Origin: Pezicula radicicola
Taxonomy: Eukaryota > Ascomycota > Leotiomycetes > Helotiales > Dermateaceae
Length of the DNA stretch: 64,000 bases
Assembly: GCA_003008705.1 (NCBI GenBank)
Contig: PDUO01000026.1
Coordinates: 682,001-746,000, forward strand
Direction of reading: 5' to 3'
Position 1 is the stretch's first letter. Each line of letters starts with the position of its first letter. A program made the position numbers and the translations under genes. A model generated the notes under the pieces. It was given only the letters and a program-made list of their open reading frames with translations. It had not been told where the DNA came from and ran no database searches. This document shows, one piece after another, positions 1 to 11,764 of this stretch.

Positions 1-2174
1 GAAATTAAGACCTTGGTAACGTCCTACTATTAGTACTAGGCTAGACTGGTCTCTTGTGTAAAGTTCAACACTAATACTATTGTAATATAGTAGTCTTTCC
101 GGAGAAATTAATGTAAGGACCCTCGTGTTTCGAAATGACATCCATGACACTTTACAAAACATTTAATCTGTAGTACCACGCAATTCAATCTACAACTATT
201 ACTATTACGAGCTAGAGTTTATTACAAGATGAGTTTAGATTAAGAATCGCAGCAGTACCTGCACGCAATTTTATCAGCTCGAGCAGATGGCTGCATCGGT
301 ATAGAACAATTGCGGTCATTCATGGACCAGTATTTCCGAGCAAATTACAATAACAATTTACCGGCAAGTCTATCTCGTATGAACTCTCGAGCACAATAGT
401 GGTGATTTGAGTGAGAGTCTGAATTGTCTGATTCTGAAAAATGAGTGGGAGGTAGCAGGCCTTTATATACGAGAGCTGAGCATCAATTGGAGCCTGAATT
501 CCATACAAAATAAGGCGTTCCGGATGCAACGGCACTGCGCGTAGAGCGCTACAATTGAAAAACAGGGTTACCAGAGGCCTGAGCCAAAGGCCTTAAAAGA
601 GAAAAAGCAATTATTGTCTAAAATGAGGATATACTCCACACGTGACAAAATGGGCCATAATGGCTGACATCTCGTAATTCTCAGCCCTGCATGGAAATTA
701 TTATTTCGGAACTTGATTTCTTCACAGAATTTTGCGTATTGTTGCCAAATCTGGTATTACTAAAATAGGCTACTCCGAGCTATTACTACAATAGGAAATA
801 CCCTACCCCCCCTAGCCTACAGATGTATATATATACTACCTCTAGACCTTACATTATTCTACAATCGAGTCCATTTCTACTTTCCAACACGTATTGCTCT
901 TTCCCAGAGGTTGCGGTGCACCTCAATCACGTCAGCGAGACATTAGAGATTTATTATTTGGAAGATTATAAGAAGAAAAGTAGAGACTACTTAACACATG
1001 CCTTCCATTATCCACATGGAACAAGTACCGTATTCGTAGAGCTCTACTACGCTTTCAACTCTACTGCGAGCTATTCCGCCGGCCAGGGGATCCTGTCGAT
1101 GGTGTAGACGATTGGAAAAGACGCACACCAAAACAAGAGCTTTTCTGGCTTCGCTACGAGTGGTGGGAGGTGGAGGAAGGAAGTAAAGTGCATTTATCAA
1201 CTACTTGTTCTGGCTTTGGATACTGGACCTGCACACAAGGTCCCCCCAGGTTTTGGAATCGAGATGTTTCAAAATGGTCGCTTCTAAGAACGAAGACTTC
1301 CACAATTACGACATTTTCTAGATGAGACACTAAAAACACCTTTCGGAGAAAATTGTCTCTGTAGATTTCTATCCAGATAGTTCTTTGGCTTTCCAAAAGC
1401 AGACCCAGATGATCTCAACTACTTTTCCCAAGCCCGGCCTAAGTATAGGGTCCATAATCAAGCGGCGCAAATATGACCGCCAGGAACTGACAAGTCGAAG
1501 AGGAAAGACAAGTTCTTACCGGCCGAATGTCGTTCACTTGAATCCAATACAAAAGACTTAAAAAAGTTTGTGAGACTTGTCGGCTGGGTTTTCTGGAGTG
1601 CTGACGACCTATATGACTGGCTTGAGTTCAAAAAGTCTTTCTTAAATTTCGACTAGACGCTGGTGATTTTGATCAAGGTTGGGATTATAGGGGACGCGGC
1701 GGGTATAAACCTTTTTGTTGGAAAACTTACAAGGAAGAATATTGTATATAACTCGTATGATGATTGAAAACGAATCTAAGTTATGGCTCAGAAAAGAATG
1801 ATGGCAATTTGGTATTAAACTAAAGTAAGTGTCTCGCATTTTCGTTCTTAAAAATGCTATAAAATAACCCTTATAATACAGTCACTACAACATGACTAAC
1901 TATATAGAATATCTTACCACCTTGTAGTCTATAATAGTCACGTAGGAGCATAAGGTCTTTTACTTATCGAGAATCTCACTTTTTGAGTAACTGACTTATT
2001 CGAGTAACTAAATGACTTGATTTCGGTATTTGATTTAAGGCTTTTCTTAAGAAATCATCATTTTCTATAAATTACGACTTTGAAATCTAAGAGTGGCTCA
2101 ATTTCCTCTAACCTACAAGATATCTTCTCTAGCTTTCCTATCCTATCTCAACCGTCTCCTGACTGTGTGGCAAC
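1..2174. other. AT-rich intergenic stretch, no supported gene
   Basis: No ATG-initiated reading frame here looks like a gene. Around 960-1420 the base composition is less AT-rich and more protein-like, but every frame is broken by stops, so it is at most a decayed coding remnant that I cannot identify. The rest is TA-rich spacer resembling the other mutation-scarred stretches of the window. Confidence 0.5.
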
Positions 2175-3847
2175 CTACAACTTCGGCTGTACTTGGATGG
2201 CCTCAACACTTGATTCGTTATCTTCAACGTTGTTTCTATTCTCCAATTCGCCTTTCGGTATGTCAGGGACAATCCAAGCAGCCCACGTGGTTGTCGGTAC
2301 ACTCGCCCAGAATACCACGGCTGCAACAATCAGATTGACAAGAAGTGAGGTATGTTTTGATGATCCCACTGCATAAGCGAAGGTTTGACCAAGACTCTCA
2401 CCGCTACGAAGGACTCCAGTTGACAGAGCCAGGACGTCCGAGTGAGAGTCGTAAGTGCCTAAAATCCAGTAAGCCCATACAAATACCATCTCGCCAACAA
2501 TCCTAGGTTTTTTTGTGTCAGCAAAGAAATCCTAGACGGAACAGAAGCGAGAAAAAGAAATTAACAAAAACTAACCTGAAGAATATATAGCTTGCTGCCC
2601 CAGTATGGAAGCCGCTGCTGGTCCAGTCTAAAGTCACTGGCCTACTTGCGTAATCGATCTGCAGTAGTATATTCCAAATCCACATAGCTGTGAACAGAGC
2701 TGCGATAACAACCCAGCTTACTTTTGACTTCACAGATCTACGATACCGTCTGATATCAAGGACACCTCCAGTGACTACGTTCAAAATCATTCCCATAATC
2801 GCGACCACAAATGCCATCAAAGCTCTGGCTCTTACTGTGAAATAGGCAGCCAGGAAATTGCCGTTATACGTCCCTCCCCATGGATTAGAAATAAATATTG
2901 GCAATAGCAGAAGAATTTCCTTCCGCGTGAATAGTAATCCAAGAGCCTTGAGTTCCGACTTGAAGCTGTAGTCCGTCTTTCCGAATATTGGCTTGGTTCC
3001 ATCCGATCTTATGACCTTGTCTGGTGGAGAGATCAGCAGAGCTAGGAGAGGTCCTAGACATTGCAATGCCACTAGCACAAGATATGTTTTAGGTGCGATA
3101 GCACCTTTGGCATTAATGTCGGCGTTGATGGCAAGTTGAATAGCGCCTGCGATAGCAGAACCAATTTTGTTGATTGCTATCCAGATGGCAACTACGAGGA
3201 TTGGTTTAGAAATTTAATGATACAAAGTCGCGGTGTGTTACTCACTATATAGCCCTCGACGTGCAGGCTCTGGATATCCCACCGCAATAGCTGCCTCTGA
3301 TGTCCACAGGGCAGAAGCCTACTCGAATGATTAGCGTGGAATGTTGGGCTGAATCTTGCAAGGTGACCAAGTCTAACCGAAAGGCCACAAGTTGCTGCTC
3401 CAAACACCAGAAACCATTGGGTTCCGTAGACACTGTTGCAGTACAGAGCGGCTGAGTATGGTGCATAACCTAGTGTACCGAATAGCAAAACCCATTTCAT
3501 GCCATATATGTTGCCAATGACACCAAATAGGGGAGAGAAGACAACCATGATACTACTTGGTTAGCGAGATTTTACATGAGACAGAGAGACGGTACGTACG
3601 CAAAAGTGACGACATTAGCAGCGTTCACTATGTATGGCTCAGCTTGGCCACCAGCTCCGAGATCTTCTTTTGTTAGTTTTTATCTCTTCAAGGCTCATGA
3701 GAACTTACTATTCAAAGCTCCCCATATTCCAGGTTGTGTAAAGCTGACCAGACCCAGAACGATGGCTTGGAAGAGTGTCCCACGATAGAACCTTCGAAGT
3801 TTCTCTTTGAGAGTTACAGTCTCGTTTTCCTTGTCTACGGCAGACAT
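2175..3847 (-). CDS. UNC93-like MFS-type membrane transporter (DUF895 family), six exons
   Basis: Polytopic membrane protein of the UNC93/MFS_5 family found throughout filamentous fungi; substrate unknown, probably plasma or endomembrane. Exons on the minus strand: 3709-3847, 3600-3663, 3378-3552, 3246-3318, 2576-3191, 2175-2502; all introns are GT-AG, 44-73 bp, and the joined reading frame is 464 codons plus stop, the usual family length. Family signatures fall exactly on the junctions: GALN|NLGAGGQ in the first transmembrane hairpin, KWVLLFGTLGYAPY, then CGLS|ASALWTSEAAIAVGY, the loop that normally follows TM4. The N-terminus (MSAVDKENETVTLKEKL) is cytosolic. Start chosen at the ATG at 3847; an upstream in-frame non-ATG extension is not needed. 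The long acceptor choice at 2503 (73-bp intron) is required to keep frame. Intact. Flanked on both sides by AT-rich gene-poor DNA, so no context for substrate. Confidence 0.88.
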
Positions 3848-5404
3848 ATTTCCCAAGGATAGACAGGGTAAAAAGGCAATGAAAGTAGTTTTTAGAATTT
3901 CCTTCCAGGCTAGGAGGTCTCGAATCATTTTATACTACTTGGGCAACTGTTCTTTCGCTCTTGAAATTTGTTCCAGCTACGGGCAGCAATACCCAAATAG
4001 GTGAAGAGTCCAATGAGTGCATTTCCATGTCAATGATACAATCACCAATGTGGAGTAAATGTTCGGTGTCATGTCGGGTCTTAGGTATGCGAAGAGGTGG
4101 GTTGGAAGAGTGGGAGTATATCATTCAAATACTTGACCACTTTCTCTACATGATAATTGTAACGCTTACCCTAGCATTACTCAAAGAACTTCAACTCATC
4201 AAACTTATTGTTCTTTTTCGTTAGTATATTACTGTAGATGGAGCGGTATTAGAGTAGCTTCAGCTTTAGCCCTTTTCGCTATGCTTTGTAGCTTTGCTTA
4301 ATCTTCGAATAGCCGTAGATATATGGTTTGTGGTGTTAAATGTCCGTTATATATTTCCAGCACGGCTAAGTCTATACGATGTAAGCGATTAGTATTAAAT
4401 GGGCCCAAATCACATACAAAAATGAGGCTATTGTCATTTGTCACTGGTTATTCAGCCATCGCAGCTTGGGAGGTACAAATGGTAGTGGGGCGAGGAACGA
4501 GAACCACTACTTTGGAATTCAGGGATGTATGGTATGCTAGTGTGTTACAAGCCCATGGAAGGGTCAAGTCGAATATCGCCGTGTTCTACTGTAATATCAG
4601 ATCTACAAGCTTTAAGCACGTCAGAAGCCCCCTGACATTAGATCATACCGAAAATGTGGATTAAGCGAGGCCGTCAGAAAGAACCAACATCAAGAGTTGT
4701 CAGTTGCAGGCGAGAGATACAGTTATCCTTCTACTCCCTTATCTCTTAGTATATATCCGCTTTAGACAGTGAGTAAGCACTCTTCTAAAGTCAGCGAACA
4801 TTTTATCCAAAAGCCGTAACGAAATCGTTGTTTAGAATGTTCATTTTCTTTCACTACTATTAAGGCAAATACAGTACTAAAGATTTTTTTTCGAAAAGCA
4901 GTTATGTAAATATATTAAGGTATATACTAAAATCAACACACTTCTGTAGCGTGTATAGACATGCACGTGCCTGTGATCTAAGCTTTTGATATGTACAAAG
5001 TAGGAGATAGAACAGACTTCACTTTACTTATTGTATGATTTCAATTCTCCGATTCATTCATTTACGCTGCGCACTACCTTCCTGCCTCGCGAGCAGCATC
5101 CTTTATATCTATAGACCTAATCTGTTACATATTGGCTTACTTTCCACCGTCTTGCTCAGGGGTTGCTATGACAGAAACTACCCAAAAACGCCAGTCCAGC
5201 TTGGGTTTGAAGTCCCAGCTGAATCATATAAACAACCATACCAGAGAACCGTCATAATAACATTGAAAAGGGAAAACACCAATAAATGGCATGCTATCTT
5301 ATCAAACTCGAATTCCTCTCTTCTAGAGTCCTAGGAGACAACCAGCAATCCATTTTTCTTGAAAAAACCCTGTAATTTAGTGTCCATAAAGACAAGCAAT
5401 AAGT
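3848..5404. other. AT-rich spacer, nothing supported
   Basis: Several short open frames (for instance near 4323-4664 and 5035-5334 on the plus strand) occur, but none starts in a convincing context, shows splice structure or resembles a protein family. I see no gene here. Confidence 0.5.
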
Positions 5405-6727
5405 TTATTTCAAGGGAGCGGGACCGCCCTGCTGTTTTCTTGGCGAGTAACCATAGAAGCATCCAGATAGTAAAATGCTACTATAAGGAAATAGAACCCT
5501 GTTGAAACAAACCACAAATACTTTGATAAGAAAATTGTAATCGTTGGCGTGAGCCAGAATTAGGAGTAACCCGAAAAACATAAAAAGTAATGTGCATGCT
5601 AGAAAGAATAATGTGAGGGCAACTCTCGAAAAGGCGCGCGACAGAACTTGTGGTTGCCAGACAGGTAGCAGCAAAGCCGGAGCAACCCCTAATCCTAATC
5701 CTAACCCTACGTACGAACCAAAATCTAAGGCCGAGATATTGGAATCAAATAGCCAAGATACAAACTTTGCGGTTAGAATTGCTCCGGCTGCTCATCCGTA
5801 CAAGACGAAGTGAATAACGACAACAACAAATAAGACAGGATTATCGACGGTGTATTCGAATTGGATATTTTCCGAGCTGAAAGAATAATACGTTTTATGG
5901 CCGCGTAAAAGCCTCCTGATTATGGCCATGATCTCTGTAACTTAAAAAGAAACCAGAAACATCATGCCCCAAGTCTTCGTCCAGGGAACACCACCCATAG
6001 AGGCGAGCTTGACCACAGGTGGTAAAGTTCCAAGCACGAAGAAGATCCAGCGTAGCCAAGTACGATTTTCTAGAGTTTGGATACCCTCCGAGTCGTTCTC
6101 GTCCACATCGTCGAAACGCTCATCAATGATTAAGCCCATACAGCATACCGGTGATCTTCTGAAGTATACTGATTTGACGAGCCGGAAAATGATGGATGCG
6201 GAGTCGATGGCACATAAAATTGGCGAGCTACGTATATATGTTCGATATCGACTGGGAAGTTCACAGACTTTGCCGCATGGCTGTGTCATGGCATATATTG
6301 CCAGAGGGACAAGTATCCAGAAGGCTGTCTGCCATGTGACTGGCGACGAGGCTGGTGCTACTATCCATTTTAGTTTTGTCCCGTCTCGTTCTCGACACCG
6401 CAATACTTACGGACAGGTGCTGAGGATGAGGCGTTCATGAGTTTTGCTAAAGGGTGGAGGACTCGGTTGAGTGTTGGGATGTGTAAAAAGATCGTCTCTT
6501 TGAGCTTTTAAGAAATTGAGAGACAAATGGCGAAGGCTAACTGCGAGGCTTTTCAGCTCCTCATTACTGTATGCATATGCAGCATGCTCGCTAAGCCTCC
6601 ATACATTCGTCTTGTACAAATACAGTAGGCGAAACCCCCCTGTTGATGGAAGTGCAGTCCAAGCCCATTTGTTGCCTGTACCCCCTAAGGCAAACATAGT
6701 GAGTTGACAGATCACAAGAAATCTCAT
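5405..6727 (-). pseudogene. multi-pass membrane protein gene with two in-frame stops (probable pseudogene)
   Basis: Minus-strand gene starting MRFLVICQLTMFALGG (ATG at 6727). I join exon 6568-6727, intron 6498-6567, exon 6411-6497, intron 6361-6410 (GTAAGT donor), then a long exon from 6360. This frame runs through hydrophobic segments (TAFWILVPLAIYAM, WIFFVLGTLPPVVKLA, WGMMFLVSF) to a TAA at 5942-5944, and then continues in the same frame through further hydrophobic segments (LTLFFLACTLLFMFFGLLLI and a C-terminal pair) to a TAG/TAA end at 5405, apart from a TGA at 5792-5794. Removing the TAA by splicing would need an intron of 20 or 38 bp, which is too short; the TGA could lie in an intron ending with CTAACCGCAAAG near 5760. 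CAA to TAA and CGA to TGA are both RIP-type changes. I do not recognise the family; it looks like a conserved fungal protein of about 400 residues with roughly seven membrane segments. Alternative: a real shorter gene ending at 5942. Confidence 0.55.
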
Positions 6728-7560
6728 CAATAAAACGTCGAGTCCTTTAGGCTATCAACCCCTCTCTCATACATCGATAAAGCCCTATCTGGAATCGTGT
6801 TTCAGAACAATCAACATAGCAACTATCAAGTTGTCATAATTTCCAACATACCTTATGTCGATACTACAAGCAACCACCAACTCCATCTGACAGAGACATG
6901 AAACTTCCCTAAACTTACTCCTGGTGCTCAACTTGAGATGAACTTTCAGAGATGCCGTCTGGGAAAGACTCGAGCCTTTTGCAAACAAACCTGTCTAACC
7001 TGTTCTTTCCCTTCGAGCTCTAACGCTATTGGCGTTGATACATATATATTGCCAAAGTACTGTGGAAGTCTTATCAAGAACACATCAGCATATGCTCTCA
7101 ACACTTATTACAGCAACGCAATGATCAACGGGATGCCTTGATTGCCAAAAACCACACCAGCAAGGATTAATAGTGGAGGCTAAGTATAAGGCACTCAACT
7201 GTTCTAATCAGTACCTTCCACTGCTTAGCAAACAGAAAGAATACCGCATCTATCGCTATGCTATTTTTGAAGGCCTCGTGGCTCTCAGCGCGAGGGAAAA
7301 GACTGGGAAGGAGGTTGTTAGCCGTGGCATCTGCATCTGCATCTGTTTGTGAGATATCCCCAGGTGTCTGGACATGACTCTGCGATAGGAAAATACATAT
7401 ATGCCTCCTGGATTGCATGCTGTGAGTATTTGATTTGATGATCACACTCTGCAATAAGAATTGTAAACGGCATGTTTAGGCTTTTGGTCTATTACCGTTC
7501 CCTGGGATCCTATCCTAACAAGATGTTTATCAATCGCTAATCTATGGCATGTAAAAGAGT
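6728..7560. other. intergenic, no supported gene
   Basis: Between the membrane-protein gene and the 3' end of sgt2. Short frames on both strands show no family resemblance or splice structure; the last part is presumably the sgt2 3' untranslated region. Confidence 0.5.
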
Positions 7561-8713
7561 CTACTGAGGAGCACCTCTTCCAGCGCCACGTCCAGCACCA
7601 CCACCCATCATATTTCTTGCCCTATATTTCATTAGTGCATTTTCAAAATAGGTTATTCGATAGACTCACATTTCAGCAATGCTTGGATCTTGCATCAAAG
7701 CTGACAAGTCTGGCATTCCACCACCGCCTCCAGATCCACCATCACCACCACCGAATTGGCTTGCCATCTCGCGTAGTCGAGGGTTGCTCATGATATTGTT
7801 CATCATGTCTGGGTTGCTCATAAGGTTTTGTGCCATGCTTGCAAACATAGGGTTATTCATGATAGCGCTCATGTCCGGCATACCGCCACCTCCTCTTCCT
7901 CCACCGCCAAACATACCTGCTAGAGCAGAAAGATCTGGCATGCCTCCAGCACCCCCACCACCTACGCCTCTTTCTGCAGCCTCATCGTCATCATCGGCTT
8001 CCATCTCAGTGACTCTTTTCTTGGCAGTCTCGAAACCCTTCTTCATGGCGTCACTGCCACCATTGCCCTCGTACTCAATACCCTTCTGATAGGCCTCCAT
8101 GCTTCCCCTCGCATCGCCCAATGCGAACCGTGCAAGTCCCAATCTTGACCAAGCCTTTGTGTATTTTGGATCGGCATCTACTGCAGCTTCAGCATCAGCC
8201 TTCGCGGACTCGTGGTCTTTTGAAGCTGAGTATGCAGCAGCCCGGTTTGACAGGAAGATAGGGTTGCCAGGAATGATAGCAAGAGCCCTGGAGTAGTAGT
8301 CAATAGCACCTGGGTAATCCTTCTTTGCCATAGCCGAGTTTCCTTGGCTCTTCAAGGCCTCGGCCTCCTTCTTCTGCTCGTCGGATACCACTGGTGTGGC
8401 AGCAGTCTTCTCGCCGGCTGCGTTTGTTCCTGGTCCTGCTGGTGTCTTGCCCTTGAGCTTCTCGTATACGCCGTAGATTTGCAGGAGACTCTGGTCGGCT
8501 TTGTCTGAGCTTGCTGTAGGGTCTACCTTGAAGGCTTCCGAAATGCAAGAAGTTGCGACCTCGATCGACTCGCGTTCATCCGCTGGCAGGGTACCATCTG
8601 TGAGGGAGGTTGTTAGGAAGTCGATTATTGCGAGCGCAAGGCGCTGTTTGGTTGTAGTCGCCTGTTCTAAGTTAGCTTACATAGCCGCAAGTAATTCAAA
8701 TATACCCTACCAT
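7561..8713 (-). CDS. sgt2: Sgt2-like co-chaperone (small glutamine-rich TPR protein), three exons
   Basis: Cytosolic co-chaperone of the GET/TRC pathway: in yeast Sgt2 captures tail-anchored membrane proteins, binds Hsp70/Hsp104 through its TPRs and hands clients to Get4/Get5/Get3. Exons: 8711-8713 (only the ATG), 7670-8661, 7561-7621; 351 residues, close to yeast Sgt2 (346). Visible domains: N-terminal dimerisation region (LALAIIDFLTTSLTDG, about 8-70); three TPRs about 97-205 (KSQGNSAMAKKDYPGAIDYY, FLSNRAAAYSASKDHESA, WSRLGLARFALGDARGSMEA); an acidic linker; then Gly-rich GGMPDLSAL / GGMPDMSAI repeats with NPM/NPD-type Met-rich helices that bind hydrophobic clients, ending GAGRGAGRGAPQ. The last exon restores this Gly/Arg tail through a 48-bp intron with a CTAAT branch. 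The family Gln-rich tail is replaced by Gly/Met here, as in other filamentous fungi. Confidence 0.93.
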
Positions 8714-10043
8714 TTTGCGACAAGTTCTAGGATATGAAGAGAGTTGTAGTAATGAGGTTTGTTGATACTTGGTGGGGAAGTTCACAGAATCTTGTCGATA
8801 GGAGTGTGGGGTTCTTGGCTGAGTATTCACGTGACATGCAGGCGATACTTTTCAGGTTTCACTTATCCTATTCCATCTCTTCATATGAAGCCTGCACTTA
8901 ATAACGATCTCATTTCGTCCGTCTGGCGTTCTATATTTTATGCTCCTTAGATTATATTTTAAATTGAAATTTTAGAGCTATGTTACAAATTCTCCAGCCT
9001 GTTTAATTTCCAATTCGGCTGAAATCCACCATCTTTTGCTAATCGCTTGATCGGATTTGCACTTAATGGTGGTTGAAGACTTCAACTAACAACAATGGAA
9101 GACCCAACAGGTAAGCCTGTTCTCATTTCAAAATTAATACTGCAGAATTTTAGTGAAATTATTTCCTCAAGACCCAAGGCATTATTTGAAATTTTGCTTA
9201 ACAGAAGTCAAGTCAAGGTAGTCTCGGTTACGAATTTCTTTTTTAACAGCATACCACTAGCCATATTTTGCTCTTTACAAAAGGCGCTATTTAGTGCTTC
9301 TTAAACAAACTTAATACATAAATTTATCGTATATTAAACAAGCACAGTAGTACTTTCAGCTATATTTACCCTGTTACAGCCTACTCAAACACCTGTATTG
9401 GCTCTCGTCGCTTAACTTTTGATCAATAGGATATAACTCTTCGTACAGAGTACTGCCATCCAAAATCCACACTCGCATTCTAGAATCAAGAATTAAAAAT
9501 ACCTATAAGTGAATTATAAAATTTTCCTTTAAAATAATTATTAGTGTTCCACTAGTGGTTTTCGGGGTACAAAGTGGATACCGGTAGTTAGCCTAGTAAA
9601 TAGCCACTACGAACGACACCCAATTATATATAAAAACTCAAACCTAGTCCATAGCCTATATAACTAACCACAAAACTAAGGAAATCTAACTCAGTTGAAA
9701 TATCAAGAGACTTTTAGCGTCAAAACCTGGCCTACATAATAATCCTCCGTGATTCGTCAACTAATTCTCCTTTTGCCCCTTCATCATCCACAATTAAAAG
9801 CCAACGGAACATATTATCCCAAAGAACATTACAACTACTTTTCCACAAAAAGTAAACCATTAAAGTATTCCTCCCCTCAAAACTTTGAATTGATTTAAAA
9901 CATCAGCAATCATATCACCAACACCTCCAGTTTTCGACAAGCACTTTCGAATAAACTTCTCCCATAATAGTGAATTACTTTCACCACATCAACATCACCA
10001 ACAAGAAACACCACCAAAAATAACCAACACCGCCGTCAACAAA
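8714..10043. other. intergenic between sgt2 and the 10044 gene; possible truncated gene start at 9095
   Basis: Contains the sgt2 promoter. At 9095 an ATG in good context (acaacaATGG) opens MEDPT and is followed at once by a GTAAG donor; further acceptor- and donor-like signals follow near 9203 and 9250 and an open frame runs to a stop at 9302, but the encodable product is only about 25 residues. It may be a truncated gene or chance. 9300-10043 is AT-rich, G-poor on the plus strand. Confidence 0.35.
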
Positions 10044-10817
10044 ATGGAGAACCAACCAGTTCAACGTCAAAGACCTAGATCATTCACAACCAGCCATCCA
10101 CTAAACGACATAACCAATAACAACCAACAACTCGAACACAACCACCACAATCAAGACCAAAACCCCAATCAAAGAAACCTAATAACAACATACCGCAACA
10201 CACCAATCAACTACAACACACCCCGCTACGAAAGATCCATAATAACAGATCTCCAAACGCCACTCACCAGTTCAGAAACCCGCCAAAGAATCAATAGATT
10301 TCGACAATTAGCTCACAACTGCAGTGAAGTCTTCCTGAACCTCGTCAAATATCAGTTTGACACTCTGGGTATGCAACCAGAAAATATTACATCTATGTGG
10401 ATCGCAGGTTTCGAAAATTGCCAACGAGCATACGAGGAGGATCCGGAAAATGAAGTGCAGAGAGAACTATACGCAAGGGCCTTGAAGTGGCTTGCGGGAT
10501 TTTACGCAATGAGAATGACCGAGGAGCGAATGACCGAGGAGCGACTCAAGGACCCTCAGGTCGTTGCTCAGTTGAGGTCCTTGAATGATATTATAGATCA
10601 GATGTGCAGATATTTGATCGACATTAGGCTTTATCAGGAGAGAAGGATGTGGGAGAGTATACTTGTTTGTATTTGGTGGATGGAGGGACGCGAGAGAGCT
10701 GATTGTAGTATTGAGGGGAATGTATTGAGGAGGATACGGGACGACAAGGAGAAGCAGAAGCAAATTAGAGACATGCAACACACGGTTGCTGCAGCACGAC
10801 TTCGAAACATGAGATGA
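10044..10817 (+). CDS. hypothetical protein with N/Q/H-rich N-terminus (257 aa)
   Basis: Single-exon frame from an ATG in good context (caaaATGG). I do not recognise the family. The first 70 or so residues are low-complexity and rich in Asn, Gln, His and Thr (NNNQQLEHNHHNQDQNPNQR); from about residue 85 the protein becomes a predicted all-helical, charged domain (QRINRFRQLAHNCSEVFLNL, KWLAGFYAMRM, DIIDQMCRYLIDIRLYQERR, VCIWWMEGRERADC) ending in a basic helix. A short internal duplication gives MTEERMTEERL near residue 155. No signal peptide or membrane segment. The base composition changes along the gene: the 5' third is rich in A and C and poor in G, the 3' half rich in G. It stands alone between sgt2 and OLA1. 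A lineage-specific protein is likely; a real gene seems probable because the frame is long in AT-rich DNA. Confidence 0.6.
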   Translation: MENQPVQRQRPRSFTTSHPLNDITNNNQQLEHNHHNQDQNPNQRNLITTYRNTPINYNTPRYERSIITDLQTPLTSSETRQRINRFRQLAHNCSEVFLNLVKYQFDTLGMQPENITSMWIAGFENCQRAYEEDPENEVQRELYARALKWLAGFYAMRMTEERMTEERLKDPQVVAQLRSLNDIIDQMCRYLIDIRLYQERRMWESILVCIWWMEGRERADCSIEGNVLRRIRDDKEKQKQIRDMQHTVAAARLRNMR

Positions 10818-11764
10818 GATAGGGATAGCTGGGCAATGACGGGAACAGTTGGTAATGCTGGATAATGGAATGGACAATGAATCGGGGAAAGTACAATAGT
10901 GTTTGGAGAACCTTGCAATCTTAATGAGAATAATATAAAGATATATACCAACACTCCATCTCCACCACTGGATACATGAGCTTGACTAACATTCCATACC
11001 GAACCCAACACTACCACACATTGACGAAAGAAGAAATTATGTCCTTGCCTTGGTAAGTCATGGCTTAATCTGTTTGTATCAATACTTATCTCGTGTCTTC
11101 CTCTAAAGATGACCTCGCGATTTATGTAAGAGGATTATAATATGCATAAAGCTCGTGACAGTTCCACAAATACAGCGTTTTACGAGGCTTGGATTGGAGG
11201 CTTAAGAAATGCACGAGGTTTTCTGGATTTTGTATATAATCACATAGGCACGGAAGCTACAGTTCGTGAGCATCATTCATTTCCCAATTCATAAAATTTA
11301 ACTGTCGTCTGTAGATAGTCGCAAGGCGTTATCCATAATGCACCGCTACCATGAATGGCAGTATGATGATGTAATACTGAACAATATAAATGACCTGTCT
11401 ATACAATTAGCCAAGGCTCTTTCATACTTTGAAATATGGTGTTGGAAATTGGAAAATAATAAATCAGAGGTGCAAATAAATGCAATGGTTCTTTCTCCAG
11501 GAAGGGGTTCTTGAGGCCCCTCAGAAACACGGACCAATTTTGTTCATCATGGAAAAGTTTGGGAGATAGAAAGACGGGGACGTACCGAAGCCACTTGAAG
11601 CCATACAAATTGGAAGTTCTGGGTTGATGAAATATCAGTTGTAGAGAGTATCATCACATCAGAGATGATATGGACTCAATGATCGATGATTGGTGAGTAT
11701 GAAGCACATTAGACGAGCCGGACGTCGTAAAGTGATCTTGAACGTCATTTCATTCATCTATGCT
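10818..11764. other. intergenic, no supported gene
   Basis: Lies between two 3' ends (10044 gene and OLA1). Only short incidental frames are present; I see no repeat, RNA gene or protein-family signal. Confidence 0.5.

Noticed and set aside
2532..2575. Short last intron (44 bp) in the UNC93-like gene
   Set aside because: That acceptor gives the wrong phase; the acceptor at 2503 restores frame.
5688..5712. Telomere-like TAACCC/TAATCC repeats
   Set aside because: Only four degenerate units, and they are read as a Gly-Leu repeat in the membrane-protein frame; not an interstitial telomere with confidence.
7679..8089. 136-codon plus-strand frame over sgt2
   Set aside because: Pro/Ser-rich complement of the Gly/Met-rich sgt2 tail; shadow.
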